DNA of 64,000 nt, from NCBI GenBank assembly GCA_934728065.1, contig CAKVDW010000007.1, forward strand, positions 15,831 through 79,830. The letters run 5' to 3'. The stretch comes from an uncultured Campylobacter sp. GTDB lineage: Bacteria; Campylobacterota; Campylobacteria; Campylobacterales; Campylobacteraceae. Both the position numbers and the translations under genes were made by a program. Of the stretch, positions 1 to 9,076 are shown piece by piece; position 1 is the stretch's first letter; each line of letters starts with the position of its first letter. The notes under the pieces were generated by a model, which had not been told where the DNA came from, ran no database searches, and saw nothing but the letters and a program-made list of their open reading frames with translations.

Positions 1-656
1 GCGACAAGGGCTTTGTATTCATTTTTAATAAACTCATCATCTAAATCTTTATAAGACAAAAAGCTAGGCTTCATCGCCGCTATGTGCATACAAAGCTGTT
101 TTAAGAAATTTAAGCTTTTTTGGGCGATTTGCTCATTTTGAGCAGTAGCCGCGATGATAACGCCCACACGCCCATTTGTGTGGATATAGCCATTAACTAT
201 GCCATTATCTCCAGCTTTTAAGGTGGCAAATCTTCGCACAACTAAGTTTTCACCGATGGTAGCAATTTGAGAGTTAAGGTATTCCTCGAAATTTACCCCA
301 TTAATAACACTTGAGCGAAGTTCCTCTACTGTTGTAAATTTCTTGCTTTGAATGTGAGCTGTGGTATCCTCAGCAAGAGCGATAAACTGTTCGTTTTTAG
401 CAACAAAGTCCGTTTCTGAATTTATCTCGCTTAAGGTAGCTATTTTGTTGTTTTCATCAAGCTTAACACTTACTAAACCTTCAGCTGCCAAGCGGTCAGC
501 CTTTTTAGCTGCCTTTCCAAGCCCTTTTTCACGCAAATACTGCACAGCTTTTTCAAAGTCGCCAGCACACTCAGTGAGGGCATTTTTACAGTCAAGCATT
601 CCAGCGCCTGTATTTTCACGCAGCTCTTTTACCATTTGTGCGGTGATTTCAGCCAT
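1..656 (-). CDS. tsf: Elongation factor Ts, 3' end outside window
   Basis: EF-Ts, the guanine-nucleotide exchange factor that recycles EF-Tu in translation. The reverse strand translates from ATG at 656 as [20 protein letters not shown], with the family signature [14 protein letters not shown] and, further on, SETDFVAKN, both hallmark EF-Ts motifs. The reading frame is open to the window edge, so the C-terminal part is missing. The start overlaps the rpsB stop by 8 nt, so the two are cotranscribed and probably translationally coupled, as is usual for rpsB-tsf. Confidence 0.97.
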   Translation of the reverse strand, partial: MAEITAQMVKELRENTGAGMLDCKNALTECAGDFEKAVQYLREKGLGKAAKKADRLAAEGLVSVKLDENNKIATLSEINSETDFVAKNEQFIALAEDTTAHIQSKKFTTVEELRSSVINGVNFEEYLNSQIATIGENLVVRRFATLKAGDNGIVNGYIHTNGRVGVIIAATAQNEQIAQKSLNFLKQLCMHIAAMKPSFLSYKDLDDEFIKNEYKALV

Positions 657-1470
657 TGTCTTTTTCCTCTTCAAGATATTCGTTAAATTCTTCGCTCATC
701 GCTTCTTCTAAAATGTCTTGTCTTTCTTCTTCGCTAACAACTATTTCTTCTTGTGTTTTAACGCCACCTTCTGACAAGTCCGCATCTTGCTCGCGCAAAT
801 TCTTACCCTCATTTATAGCCTCTGCCATTTCTTGGCAAAAAAGCTGCACGGAGCGAATGGCATCGTCATTTCCAGGAATTGGGTAAGTAACTAAATCAGG
901 GTCGCAGTTCGTATCAAGCGGTGCAACAACAGGAATTTTAAGCTTATTTGCCTCGCCAACAGCTATCCTCTCTCTTACTGTATCAATGACAAAAATCATA
1001 TCAGGCTGAGTTTTTAGGTAGCGCACGCCGCCTAAATAATCAAGCAATTTTTCCTTTTTGCGAGTAAGCATTAGGGCTTCTTTTTTGGTTAAAAGCTTGA
1101 TAGAGCCGTCTTCTTCCATTTTTTCGATGATTTCAAGCTTGCGCACGGATTGTTTAATCGTGCCAAAATTCGTCATCATACCGCCAAGCCAGCGGTGGCT
1201 CACATAAGGCATACCGCATTTTTCCGCATACTCTTTGATGGCAGCACTTGCTTGCTTTTTTGTGCCGACAAAGAGTATCGTTTTGCCCTCAGCAGCAGCA
1301 TCTCGCACTATGTTGTAAGTGTAGCGAAAGTAGCGCAAAGTCTTTTGCAAGTCGATGACATAAATGCCTTTTCGTTCGCCAAAGATAAATTTTTTCATCT
1401 TTGGATTCCAGCGTCTGGTTTGATGCCCAAAATGCACGCCGCATTCGAGCAAATCTCTCATTGTTACCAT
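649..1470 (-). CDS. rpsB: 30S ribosomal protein S2
   Basis: Small-subunit ribosomal protein S2, 273 aa. The N-terminus [20 protein letters not shown] and the central segment [20 protein letters not shown] are typical of the family, and the C-terminus is an acidic tail rich in Glu that is variable between species. ATG at 1470 follows a good ribosome binding site (AAGGAG). It leads the rpsB-tsf operon. The upstream non-coding leader is about 140 nt from the predicted start of transcription, long enough for the S2 autoregulation known in other bacteria, though I see no specific motif that proves it. Confidence 0.98.
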   Translation of the reverse strand: MVTMRDLLECGVHFGHQTRRWNPKMKKFIFGERKGIYVIDLQKTLRYFRYTYNIVRDAAAEGKTILFVGTKKQASAAIKEYAEKCGMPYVSHRWLGGMMTNFGTIKQSVRKLEIIEKMEEDGSIKLLTKKEALMLTRKKEKLLDYLGGVRYLKTQPDMIFVIDTVRERIAVGEANKLKIPVVAPLDTNCDPDLVTYPIPGNDDAIRSVQLFCQEMAEAINEGKNLREQDADLSEGGVKTQEEIVVSEEERQDILEEAMSEEFNEYLEEEKDNG

Positions 1471-1615
1471 TTTTTCTCCTTGTGGTTTAGCTTTTTCCTC
1501 CGCACTCGTTGTTTAAGCAAGCTAAAAGGACTAGTGCGTGTGAAATTCACTCAAAACACGCTAAATTCACGCTTTACAGCGACAAATTTGACAAACTTTG
1601 AGTTTTAAAGATGAG

Positions 1616-1621
1616 ATTATA
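1616..1621 (-). promoter_or_regulatory. Probable -10 element of rpsB-tsf
   Basis: On the reverse strand the sequence reads GCTATAATC, a perfect TATAAT, about 146 nt upstream of the rpsB start. Campylobacter sigma-70 promoters depend mainly on the -10 box, so this is the best promoter candidate for the operon. No clear -35 box is visible. Confidence 0.6.
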
Positions 1622-1764
1622 GCAAATTTAAACTTGATTTTAGATTAAATTTTCTTGTTTCTTTATTGTCGTCTGTTTTGTTTGCGCTTATTGGGCGAAA
1701 ATTATTATTTTTGATGAATTTTTATGCTTAAAAAACACAAATTTTCGCTAAAAAAGATAAATCA

Positions 1765-2028
1765 TTATGACAAATCATCTTTTAAATTTTTTGTATAATT
1801 GCAATGCGGATAAGCATTACAAGCAATGAATTTTCCGTATTTGCCATTTTTAACACGCAAAAAATCCCCGCAATCAGGGCAACTTAAATTCCACTTCACT
1901 TGCTCAATGTCAAAAACCGCATAATCACAATAATGCACTTGTGATAAATTCATCACCTTTAAATTTAAGCGATAAAAAACAGCGATAGTGTCATCGTCAA
2001 CTCCAAAATTTTTATGACTTTGCCCCAA
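1765..2028 (-). pseudogene. Topoisomerase-type zinc-ribbon remnant
   Basis: An 87-codon ORF opening with TTG just after an in-frame stop. Its C-terminal half holds a C4 zinc ribbon of the type found at the end of bacterial topoisomerase I and of some nucleases: CPDCG, then GKYGKFIAC and YPHCNYT, giving the C-x2-C…C-x4-C pattern. The N-terminal 45 residues match nothing I recognise. There is no good ribosome binding site, and the piece lies directly behind the DUF4411 locus. I read it as the 3' remnant of a longer nuclease or topoisomerase-like gene, but an expressed small zinc protein cannot be excluded. Confidence 0.45.
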
Positions 2029-2129
2029 GCAAAATCATAAAAACCCCACTACCACAACTTGGATTTTATCTTTATGATTTGATTTGTTGGCTGGTGTGCA
2101 CTTTGAGTGGGATTTTGTGGATTGTTGTG

Positions 2130-2285
2130 TTATAAATTTGTTGTTAGGTTTTGTGCTTGTAAATCGCGTGCACTGTTTGTGTTATCTAGATGATTGTCAA
2201 AAACACCAAGCCTACGCCAATTTTGCTTTGTTGCAGGGGAAATGAGTAAATCTAATTGAGTATGTGAAGTTTGAATAGAAATCAT
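2130..2285 (-). pseudogene. Truncated ORF coupled to DUF4411 gene
   Basis: A 51-codon ORF whose ATG (2285-2283) overlaps the DUF4411 stop in an ATGA arrangement, the usual sign of translational coupling. It reads MISIQTSHTQL, then SPATKQNWRRLGV. The segment ISPATKQNW resembles the short helix-turn-helix-like start of many adenine-specific Type II methylases (compare ISxxTxxNWxxL), but this is from memory and weak. The frame closes after 51 codons. The best reading is that this is the 5' stump of a deleted third gene of the operon. Confidence 0.4.
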
Positions 2286-2839
2286 AGCGAACTTATATTT
2301 TCCATTGTCGACTTGATAGCGAAATTTATATCTAATCTTGTTTGCAGCAATGTTGATATAGATGCGCACTTAATCCCTTGCATTTCACAAATAGCAGATA
2401 TTTTCTTAAAAAGTTTGTTGTCGTTGTTTATTGGTGTTTCTTCTGTGATGATGGTGTAATGATTTTCCATAGCGCAATGGATAAGGTTAAAATCTGCACC
2501 GTTAATAAAATCACGCTTTTGTGATTCGTATTCCTCATTTGTAAGTCTATTTATTTGAGATTGAGAAACTATGAAATTATTGTCAATAAGTCTATGAACC
2601 TTATCTGTTACAATTTTATTAAAGTTGATAGATTGTATATTTTTAAGTTGTGGCAATTCGTTAAATATCAAGCCACTTGAAACTTGCTCACACTCATATT
2701 TGACTTGCTTGAGTATTAGAAATTCTTTGGATTCAAAACCTTTGTATATAAATTTTTTTAATTTATCGTCTGAATCAAAAGGCAGATAATACCTTACAAG
2801 CGCAATGAAAGAGCAGGTATCAAAGAGATATTTAGCCAT
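2282..2839 (-). CDS. DUF4411 PIN-like domain protein
   Basis: A 185 aa protein starting MAKYLFDTCSFI. The early acidic residue Asp7 in a beta-strand followed by a Ser/Cys pair, later acidic positions (INGADFNLIHCA, ITEETP) and the length fit the DUF4411 branch of PIN-like nucleases, which are generally predicted to be metal-dependent RNases. It overlaps the upstream ImmA/IrrE gene by 8 nt. In other genomes DUF4411 genes commonly sit behind an Xre/COG2856 peptidase and the pair has been proposed as a toxin-antitoxin-like module. Nuclease activity here is inferred, not shown. Confidence 0.75.
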   Translation of the reverse strand: MAKYLFDTCSFIALVRYYLPFDSDDKLKKFIYKGFESKEFLILKQVKYECEQVSSGLIFNELPQLKNIQSINFNKIVTDKVHRLIDNNFIVSQSQINRLTNEEYESQKRDFINGADFNLIHCAMENHYTIITEETPINNDNKLFKKISAICEMQGIKCASISTLLQTRLDINFAIKSTMENISSL

Positions 2840-3959
2840 ATATAAAGCCCTCTAGATTGTTATTTTTTATATAGTTTTTAAAACGCGTTCGCAGTGTGTA
2901 TTCATCGATTGCTCCCTCCAAAAAGGCATTGACAAAAATATCTTTTTGTAGGGGCGAGAGTATGGGTGGTTGTATTGGGATAAACTTGTTTTTTTCTTCG
3001 TTTTCGTCTTGTTTATTGTATTGCGCTTCTTTTTTATTTTTATATTCATCATCTAGTTTATCTTTAAGCGAATGATAATCGCTCCATTTTATCTTGCCAT
3101 TATCTACATAATAATAAAACAATGCAAGTCTGCTGATATGCTTTTGAGTAGATATATTTTGTAGTGTTTTATTGTCTGTGTTAATTTTATCTCTTTGCAA
3201 TGACTCTAATGTGCTTAATTTTTCGCCAATTAGCAAATAAAAAGCAAATTGACTGCACCATTTTTCCTCGTTTTGCGGATTTTGGATAAATATATCTTTA
3301 TCAATATTTTCATTTTCAAGCAAATAGTGTCCTAATTCGTGTGCTAGGGTAAAAATCTCTCTTTTTCTACCTTGATTTTTTAGGGCTATAACATTTGGTT
3401 TAATAAAAAATCCGCAGAGATTGCTTTTATGTTTTTTGTTGTGGGTTTCTATGTTTTCTAACACCAAAATATTATGTTCTGCAAGATTTTTGATAAAAGA
3501 TTCAAGAAATTGTTTGTCGCTTTTACTTTGTGCGGGAAGCAAAAATTGCATTTTTTGGGCTACTTTTTGTGGTGAATCTTGCAAAGAAAAATTGGGCAAT
3601 TTTCTTTGCGTAAAAGCAAAATCACTAAGTTTGGCTAATCCACTGATATAGCGCATTTGCTCTTCACAGCTTGTGATAAACTGCACATCGCCTATACCTA
3701 AATCATCGTTAATATTTTCTTTTCTAAACAGAATGCTTGAATTTGCTTTATTTATAGGATTTGGGTTTGTATAAAAATCTAATCCACGATTAAAAATCTT
3801 ATCTATTTCAGCTAATGTTCCTTTATTTATGGGTTGTGATAAATCAATGGATTTTTTTAGCTTTGGCTCTATGATAGATTTTAAGTGCAATTCGTCCATT
3901 TTAAATAAATCCAAAAGATATTTTAATCTTTCAAGGTTAATTTTTATGCTTTGTGCCAT
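2832..3959 (-). CDS. ImmA/IrrE-family metallopeptidase with N-terminal helical domain
   Basis: 375 aa. The zinc-peptidase signature HELGH is at residues 207-211 (FTLAHELGHYLL), with the downstream acidic and Trp-containing segment NEEKWCSQFAFYLL typical of the COG2856/IrrE fold. The N-terminal 60 residues are helical and lie where Xre-type DNA-binding domains are found in relatives, although a classic helix-turn-helix is not obvious. Proteins of this family cleave or regulate repressors (ImmA, IrrE) or act as antitoxins. It is the first gene of a two-gene operon with the DUF4411 protein. A short palindrome sits just upstream. Confidence 0.8.
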   Translation of the reverse strand: MAQSIKINLERLKYLLDLFKMDELHLKSIIEPKLKKSIDLSQPINKGTLAEIDKIFNRGLDFYTNPNPINKANSSILFRKENINDDLGIGDVQFITSCEEQMRYISGLAKLSDFAFTQRKLPNFSLQDSPQKVAQKMQFLLPAQSKSDKQFLESFIKNLAEHNILVLENIETHNKKHKSNLCGFFIKPNVIALKNQGRKREIFTLAHELGHYLLENENIDKDIFIQNPQNEEKWCSQFAFYLLIGEKLSTLESLQRDKINTDNKTLQNISTQKHISRLALFYYYVDNGKIKWSDYHSLKDKLDDEYKNKKEAQYNKQDENEEKNKFIPIQPPILSPLQKDIFVNAFLEGAIDEYTLRTRFKNYIKNNNLEGFIYG

Positions 3960-3990
3960 TGCCGTAAAATCCTCACATTTGTGGAAAATA

Positions 3991-4004
3991 TCGGTTAAAA
4001 CCGA
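3991..4004. promoter_or_regulatory. Candidate operator upstream of the peptidase gene
   Basis: TCGGTT-AA-AACCGA is a perfect 14 bp palindrome lying 32-45 bp upstream of the ImmA/IrrE start. Its position is right for autorepression by the encoded protein. The role is inferred only from symmetry and position. Confidence 0.4.
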
Positions 4005-4098
4005 GCATTTTTAAAAATATAATAACATTTTTGCAAAAAATTATATCAAAAATGTGCTTGTTTTAAGCTAAAAATGAGTGGAAATCAAAAAATTCCGC

Positions 4099-4104
4099 TA
4101 TAAT
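4099..4104 (+). promoter_or_regulatory. -10 element of ClbS-like gene
   Basis: GCTATAATG contains a perfect TATAAT 25 nt upstream of the ATG at 4129, leaving a short leader with the binding site AAGGAA. Confidence 0.55.
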
Positions 4105-4128
4105 GTCCAAAAAATTCAAGGAAAAACT

Positions 4129-4644
4129 ATGCCGCGTCCAAAAAGCAAAGATGAGCTAATCAAGGCTATGAATGATGAGTTTTGCAAGCTTTGCAAGATT
4201 TTAGACGAAACACCACGCGAGCTTTTGCAAAGCGATTTTAAAAGCCCTTTGCCAAGCAATGTGCGTGATAAAAATGCCCGCGATGTGCTTATTCACCTTT
4301 ATGAATGGCAGCTTATGCTTTTAAACTTTATCAATAACAACCTTGAATTTAAAGCTGGTAAATTTCACCCAAAAGCTGAGCAAAAGCCATTTTTGCCAAG
4401 ACCTTATAACTGGCGCACTTATCCAAAACTCAATATAAAACTTTGGCAAAAACACCAAAACACAAGTTTTGAGGAGATTTTAAAGCTCATAGAAAAATTG
4501 AGTAACACCGAGCTTTTTGAGAAAAAGCATTTTGCCTTCACAGGCACGACAAATTTAGGCTCTTACTCTATTTCAAGCACAAGCAGTCATTATGTTTGGG
4601 CATTAAAGCAACTTAAAAGCGGATTTAAGGTAAGCAAGGCTTAA
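4129..4644 (+). CDS. ClbS/DfsB family four-helix protein
   Basis: 171 aa from ATG 4129; the longer open frame from 4078 has no ribosome binding site and would include the -10 box. Features of the DUF1706 (ClbS/DfsB) family are visible: MPRPKSKDELIKAMNDEFCK at the start, then NVRDKNARDVLIHLYEWQ and LPRPYNWRTYPKLN, and a C-terminal SHYVWALKQLK. Named members protect against the genotoxin colibactin (ClbS) or occur in flavin-sulfur contexts (DfsB); most, including this one, have no known substrate. Monocistronic, with a strong terminator-like hairpin behind it. Confidence 0.8.
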   Translation: MPRPKSKDELIKAMNDEFCKLCKILDETPRELLQSDFKSPLPSNVRDKNARDVLIHLYEWQLMLLNFINNNLEFKAGKFHPKAEQKPFLPRPYNWRTYPKLNIKLWQKHQNTSFEEILKLIEKLSNTELFEKKHFAFTGTTNLGSYSISSTSSHYVWALKQLKSGFKVSKA

Positions 4645-4704
4645 ATTTTTTACACCAAATCTTTTTCAAAATTTCAAGTTAGTTTAATGTAAGATTGAAT
4701 TTAC

Positions 4705-4734
4705 TTCACAAGGCAATCTTTGTTGCCTTGTGAA
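4705..4734. terminator. Bidirectional hairpin between ClbS-like gene and petC
   Basis: A perfect 12 bp stem, TTCACAAGGCAA / TTGCCTTGTGAA, with a 6 nt loop lies between two convergent genes. It probably ends transcription from both sides. U-runs are short, so strength is uncertain. Confidence 0.65.
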
Positions 4735-4781
4735 TTTAGAGCTTTTTAAAGCATTTGTGCTAATAAAAAGCGATTAAATTT

Positions 4782-5957
4782 TTAGTGCAATTCTCTCCAC
4801 ACCTCGCGTTTCCACAAAATCGCAAAAACGCTTAAGATAGCAAAGAATATCATCACATAGATACCAACGCTTTGTCTTTCCTCTTTTTTGCTGTCGCCAA
4901 CTTTGTCCATATATGCTATGACGCTGTCTTGAGTTTCTTTGGTAAGTCCAACTCGAGGCATAGCCGTGCCTGCAAGCATTTTTTGAGGATTATTGATAAA
5001 GTTGTTAAGATACTCCAAGCTTCTTGAGCGAATCATCATCGACAAATCAGGTGGATTCACACCCAAATAGCCGCTTAAATCCTTCATCTGTGAAGTTGAA
5101 GTGAAGTTGTCATATTTTACATTATGACATCTGCCACAAGCTTCAATGAAATTATTTCTATCTTTAGCGAAGGCAAAATCTTTCTCTATAAGACTAGCTT
5201 TTTCAGTTTCGCTTATGTTTTGAATCTTGCTGTATTTCTCATTAAGCTCTGTTTTTATACTCTCATCAACACCTTTTTGGTATTCAGCACCTATTTTTTT
5301 AAGATAGGCGATAACATCAGCGACATTTGTATTTACAACCTCATCGCTTTCTCCGCTTGTTTCTGCGTTATAAGCTGTCATTATGAAAGCATCGCCAAAT
5401 TTGTGTTCAACTTTCAATGCCAAAGATGGATACATAATCAAAGCCGCCAAAAATCTTTCATCATAAAGCGTGCCTGATGAGCTTAAATCAGGTGGTAAAA
5501 CGCCATAAATTGATGAATCAGGTATGGCAGATTCAATTCCAGCGCTTTTTACACCGTGGCAAGCAACACAGTTTGTTTGTAAGAACTCAAGCCCTCTATC
5601 AGCATTTCCTGCTGAAAAGTTTATGCTGTCAATTCTATTCCAAAGCCATTCATTTGTAGCTAAAGATTTTTGAGCTTGTTCAAGGGCAATGCTTGCCTTC
5701 TCAGCTTTATCTTTAGCAGCTTGTATGGCTTCTATATTGTTAGATTTGTTAGTGCCTTCTAGCTCAGCTTGGGCTAGTGAAAGCTCCTTTTGTCTTTGCT
5801 CAACTACTGTTTTAGCAAAATTAACATCCTCTTTAGCAAAATCAAAATTCGCTGGAGCAACATGAGGGCTCATCACAGAATGTGCATAAGGCTCAACGCC
5901 CCAATACAAAAGTGCTGTAAATACAGCGATTACGAAAAATATCTTCAACTCTCTCAT
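4782..5957 (-). CDS. petC: Di-haem cytochrome c subunit of bc1 complex
   Basis: 391 aa cytochrome c component of ubiquinol:cytochrome c oxidoreductase, facing the periplasm. Two CxxCH haem sites are present (CVACH at about 130-134, CGRCH at about 274-278), so this is the di-haem c4-like type used by epsilonproteobacteria, not a mono-haem cytochrome c1. An N-terminal membrane segment (about 4-20) and a C-terminal one (about 361-380) anchor it. Residues 45-105 form a charged coiled-coil-like stretch. Last gene of petABC, 1 nt behind petB. Confidence 0.95.
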   Translation of the reverse strand: MRELKIFFVIAVFTALLYWGVEPYAHSVMSPHVAPANFDFAKEDVNFAKTVVEQRQKELSLAQAELEGTNKSNNIEAIQAAKDKAEKASIALEQAQKSLATNEWLWNRIDSINFSAGNADRGLEFLQTNCVACHGVKSAGIESAIPDSSIYGVLPPDLSSSGTLYDERFLAALIMYPSLALKVEHKFGDAFIMTAYNAETSGESDEVVNTNVADVIAYLKKIGAEYQKGVDESIKTELNEKYSKIQNISETEKASLIEKDFAFAKDRNNFIEACGRCHNVKYDNFTSTSQMKDLSGYLGVNPPDLSMMIRSRSLEYLNNFINNPQKMLAGTAMPRVGLTKETQDSVIAYMDKVGDSKKEERQSVGIYVMIFFAILSVFAILWKREVWRELH

Positions 5958-7205
5958 TTACTCTCCTTTTTTTCTTTCCATACTTGTAATGATAGGTAAC
6001 GCGACAAGCAAGAGTATTAAGAACCCAAAAGATGACACAAAGCCTATCCAAGTAAAAATGCCTGTTGGCGGAAGTTTTCCATATATGGTAAGAGCAATAA
6101 GGTCAATAAGTAAAATCCAAAACCACCAAAAGAAAAGCGGTCTATGATGAGCTGGTTTTACTACATCGCTTCTGTCAAGCCAAGGAAGAAGTAAAAAGAT
6201 AACTTGAGCTATACCAAAACAAGCTAAACCTATTTCAAACGCCTTAATAGGACCAACATCAAAGAAGAAACCTCTTAAAACCTCGTAACTCCACAAGAAA
6301 TACCACTCAGGGTAAATGTGTGTTGGGGTTTTGAGCGCATCTGCTGGGTCGAAATTTATCGGGTCCATAGCAAAGTTAAATTTAAAGCACACAAGATAGA
6401 AAAAGAAAATCATAAACAAACAAATATACATAAAGTCTTTTGCTAAAAACGCTGGCCAAAAAGGAATGACCTTTGAGCCTTTAACATCGCCACTTTTGTA
6501 TTTTTGCGCTTCGATTTCAAAGTCAAGCTCTTCTCCAATTTCATTATTAACATGTGGAATTCTCAGTGAATAAAAGTGAAAAGCTATAAGCATAATGATG
6601 ACTATAGGCAACAAACACACATGTAACATAAAAAAGCGAGTCAAAGTTACATCACTTACTGCAAAATCACCGCGTATCCAAACTACCAACGCATCGCCGA
6701 TAAATGGAATTCCGCCGAAAAGATTAGTGATAACTTGTGCCGCCCAATAACTCATCTGTCCCCAAGGAAGCATATATCCGCTAAATGCTTCAGCTGAAAA
6801 GACGATAAATAGCAACATACCGCTAAGCCAAATCATCTCGCGCCCTCTTTTATAAGAGCCATAATAAATGCCTGTAAGCATATGTATATACATAATGAGG
6901 AAGATTACAGAGGCAGCTACACCGTGCAAGTGTCGCCATAACCAGCCGTATTCAACTTCTTGCATAATGGTCTTATTCACACTATCAAATGCTAAAGCCG
7001 TATCTGGTTTATAATACATCAACAAAAATAAACCTGTGATAAACAGCACAGAAAAAAGAACTGTTAAAATCACACCCATAGCCCAAAGGAAGTTAATTTG
7101 TTTTGGTATCCAATACTCTACCATCAACACATTAACAAGTTTCTTTACGGCTAATCTTTGGTCAAGCCAATCTATCAAGCCTGTTGCTTTTCTAATATGC
7201 GCCAT
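5958..7205 (-). CDS. petB: Cytochrome b subunit of bc1 complex
   Basis: 415 aa integral membrane protein that binds two b haems and forms the quinol sites. Visible family features include GWLWRHLHGVAAS, with the first haem histidines, the PWGQMSYWAAQVITNL segment of the Qo region and PEWYFLWSYEVLR, the PEWY motif of the Qo site. About eight to nine hydrophobic helices are apparent, so both the N- and C-terminal halves are fused in one chain. Middle gene of petABC. Confidence 0.97.
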   Translation of the reverse strand: MAHIRKATGLIDWLDQRLAVKKLVNVLMVEYWIPKQINFLWAMGVILTVLFSVLFITGLFLLMYYKPDTALAFDSVNKTIMQEVEYGWLWRHLHGVAASVIFLIMYIHMLTGIYYGSYKRGREMIWLSGMLLFIVFSAEAFSGYMLPWGQMSYWAAQVITNLFGGIPFIGDALVVWIRGDFAVSDVTLTRFFMLHVCLLPIVIIMLIAFHFYSLRIPHVNNEIGEELDFEIEAQKYKSGDVKGSKVIPFWPAFLAKDFMYICLFMIFFFYLVCFKFNFAMDPINFDPADALKTPTHIYPEWYFLWSYEVLRGFFFDVGPIKAFEIGLACFGIAQVIFLLLPWLDRSDVVKPAHHRPLFFWWFWILLIDLIALTIYGKLPPTGIFTWIGFVSSFGFLILLLVALPIITSMERKKGE

Positions 7206-7206
7206 T

Positions 7207-7710
7207 TTAAGCCTCCGCTATCATTTTTTTATACTCAGGACCTTCCTCGCCAAGAACGAGTTTAGTTCCTTCTATCTTAAATGGAGGTATATCAAGCGGT
7301 CTGGGTGGTGGTCCAAAGGTGTTTTTACCATTTACATCAAACTCGCCACCATGACAGGCACATTTAAAAAGTCCCTCACTTGCCTTATAAGATGGAATGC
7401 AGCCCAAATGCGTGCAAAGTCCTATCATAACAGCGTATGATGAATTTTCTATCACAACTTCTCTGTTAGAGTCTTTGAGCATATCTGCACTTTTTTTAAG
7501 TATGAAAATAGGCTTTTTACGCCACTCTATCGTGCGTAACTCGCCATCTTGCATACCTGACAAATCCACTGTAGTAAAACCAGCCGCCATAACACTAGGC
7601 AACGGGTCCCAAGTCTTTTTCATCGCAACGAGTGAAAAGGCTCCGCCCACAGCAGCTACTGTTCCAAACGCAAAGCCTATAAAGCTTCGCCTACCTTCGT
7701 TTGTAGCCAT
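7207..7710 (-). CDS. petA: Rieske iron-sulfur subunit of bc1 complex
   Basis: 167 aa. The 2Fe-2S ligands are seen as CTHLGC (99-104) and CACHGG (117-122), the exact Rieske pattern, and the N-terminus carries a twin-arginine signal-anchor (RRSFIGFAFG followed by a hydrophobic stretch). It takes the first electron from quinol and hands it to the cytochrome c subunit. It is the promoter-proximal gene of petABC, and a -10 box lies about 42 nt upstream. Confidence 0.97.
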   Translation of the reverse strand: MATNEGRRSFIGFAFGTVAAVGGAFSLVAMKKTWDPLPSVMAAGFTTVDLSGMQDGELRTIEWRKKPIFILKKSADMLKDSNREVVIENSSYAVMIGLCTHLGCIPSYKASEGLFKCACHGGEFDVNGKNTFGPPPRPLDIPPFKIEGTKLVLGEEGPEYKKMIAEA

Positions 7711-7751
7711 TGTTTCCCTTTCTTTTTGATTTAGAAAAATATTTTTACAAG

Positions 7752-7757
7752 AGTATA
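7752..7757 (-). promoter_or_regulatory. Probable -10 element of petABC
   Basis: The reverse strand reads AAACTATACTC, giving TATACT, in an AT-rich, T-periodic context typical of Campylobacter promoters, 42-47 nt before the petA ATG. Confidence 0.5.
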
Positions 7758-7801
7758 GTTTAGCAAAAATTAAATAAATTTTTCCTTTTTTTGTTAAATT
7801 T

Positions 7802-9076
7802 TTATTTTTTATTTATATTTAACTCAATCCCCCCATTTTGCGCTTTTTCTTTGAAGTGATACTCTAAATTCTCGCTTTTATAGGCGATTTCTTTCTTTTC
7901 ATTTTTAGGGTGTGTAAATTTCATTTTAAGTAAGGGTGGGAGTTCTTTTTTTATGAGAGTTTTTATGGACATTCCCATTCCGTGTTCTAAATTTTTAATA
8001 AATTTACCATCACACTCACTTTCATCTTTTATCATTTTGAGTCTTGCGTTATAATCAAGTTGTTTAAGCATATCAAAGAGCTTTTCTTTAGCGGCTGGCA
8101 GGGCTATATTTGCATCTAATGCGCTGTGATAAGACACAAATATAGCCTTATGCAAGTTAGCTTGTATAGCTAAATGGTCATATTCTGGCATAGAGCGGAT
8201 TTTATCGTGTGCTTCAGTATAAACATTTGGCGAGCTTTTATCAATGGTCCAAAAAGTTTTAGTGGAGATGAAAAGAGCAAGATTTTTAAACATACTGTCG
8301 GTGCTAACCTCAAAACAGTTTATATAATCAATCTCCCTCCCAAAGCCCAAAAATCTCAACGGCGCAGTTACATAGCCTGAATTCTCCACAACAGCATCTA
8401 TGAGCCAAGGGGCAAATTTAGCGCACAAAAAAGCAAGATAGCCTCCGTGTGAAGTGCCAAAGAGTAAGGTTTTGGGTGTTTTAGCAAGTTTAAATTCAGC
8501 GTGATTTTTTCGCACAAAATAAATGGCGTTTATTATGTCTAAAGCCTGCATAAGCCCAAAGTTTTGATATTCGTTTTTGGTGGGCTTTAGGTTGATTGAA
8601 AGTGGCGTGCGGTAATCTTGAGGAATTTTATTTTCATCTTTTAATCTTTGAAGTATATCATCAAGGCTGCTTAAAACACCTTGCACTTGAATTTGCTCTA
8701 AACATTCATCATTTAAAAAATCATCAGGCAAACCCACATCTATATTGCAAAATAAAGAAATTTCCTCGCACTGTTTGGAAAAAATTTCCTTGTCCTTTTT
8801 ATCCATATAAAAAGTCGCTCCCGTTTGCGGACGAAAGCCTATACAGTGATAATCCACCCTCAAAACAGCCACTTCAAATTCTTTGACAATAAATTCAGCC
8901 AAATGCTCCTCATAACCAGCATAATCAATATCTCTAATGCCGCTGATAAAAACAAGAAGCGCTTTCATCTCTTTTGCCTCATCAAAGCTTACTTTAAATT
9001 CAAGCTTTGACTCCCTTTTTATGTTCAACTCTATGTCATCGGTGGATTTGATTTCATAAATTTTATTTTGATACAT
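7802..9076 (-). CDS. DUF2920 alpha/beta-hydrolase-like protein (copy 1)
   Basis: 424 aa member of DUF2920, the family sometimes called 617 in C. jejuni, where members cluster with flagellin-glycan genes. The alpha/beta-hydrolase nucleophile elbow is GTSHGG, and a late HGMGM supplies the likely catalytic histidine. The start motif YEIKSTDDIELN is shared with copies 2 and 3. Its ATG overlaps the stop of copy 2 (TAATG), so the pair is coupled. Near the C-terminus a run of six G on the coding strand (7829-7834) encodes Gly-Gly, in frame here; the same spot in copy 3 holds seven G and is out of frame. Substrate unknown. Confidence 0.85.
   Translation of the reverse strand: MYQNKIYEIKSTDDIELNIKRESKLEFKVSFDEAKEMKALLVFISGIRDIDYAGYEEHLAEFIVKEFEVAVLRVDYHCIGFRPQTGATFYMDKKDKEIFSKQCEEISLFCNIDVGLPDDFLNDECLEQIQVQGVLSSLDDILQRLKDENKIPQDYRTPLSINLKPTKNEYQNFGLMQALDIINAIYFVRKNHAEFKLAKTPKTLLFGTSHGGYLAFLCAKFAPWLIDAVVENSGYVTAPLRFLGFGREIDYINCFEVSTDSMFKNLALFISTKTFWTIDKSSPNVYTEAHDKIRSMPEYDHLAIQANLHKAIFVSYHSALDANIALPAAKEKLFDMLKQLDYNARLKMIKDESECDGKFIKNLEHGMGMSIKTLIKKELPPLLKMKFTHPKNEKKEIAYKSENLEYHFKEKAQNGGIELNINKK

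Noticed and set aside
2286-2369. 5' extension of the 51-codon ORF into the DUF4411 gene
   Set aside because: This part overlaps the DUF4411 coding frame completely and has no ribosome binding site; the ATGA-coupled start at 2285 is better.
4078-4128. 17-residue extension of the ClbS-like protein
   Set aside because: It would include the promoter -10 box and lacks a ribosome binding site.
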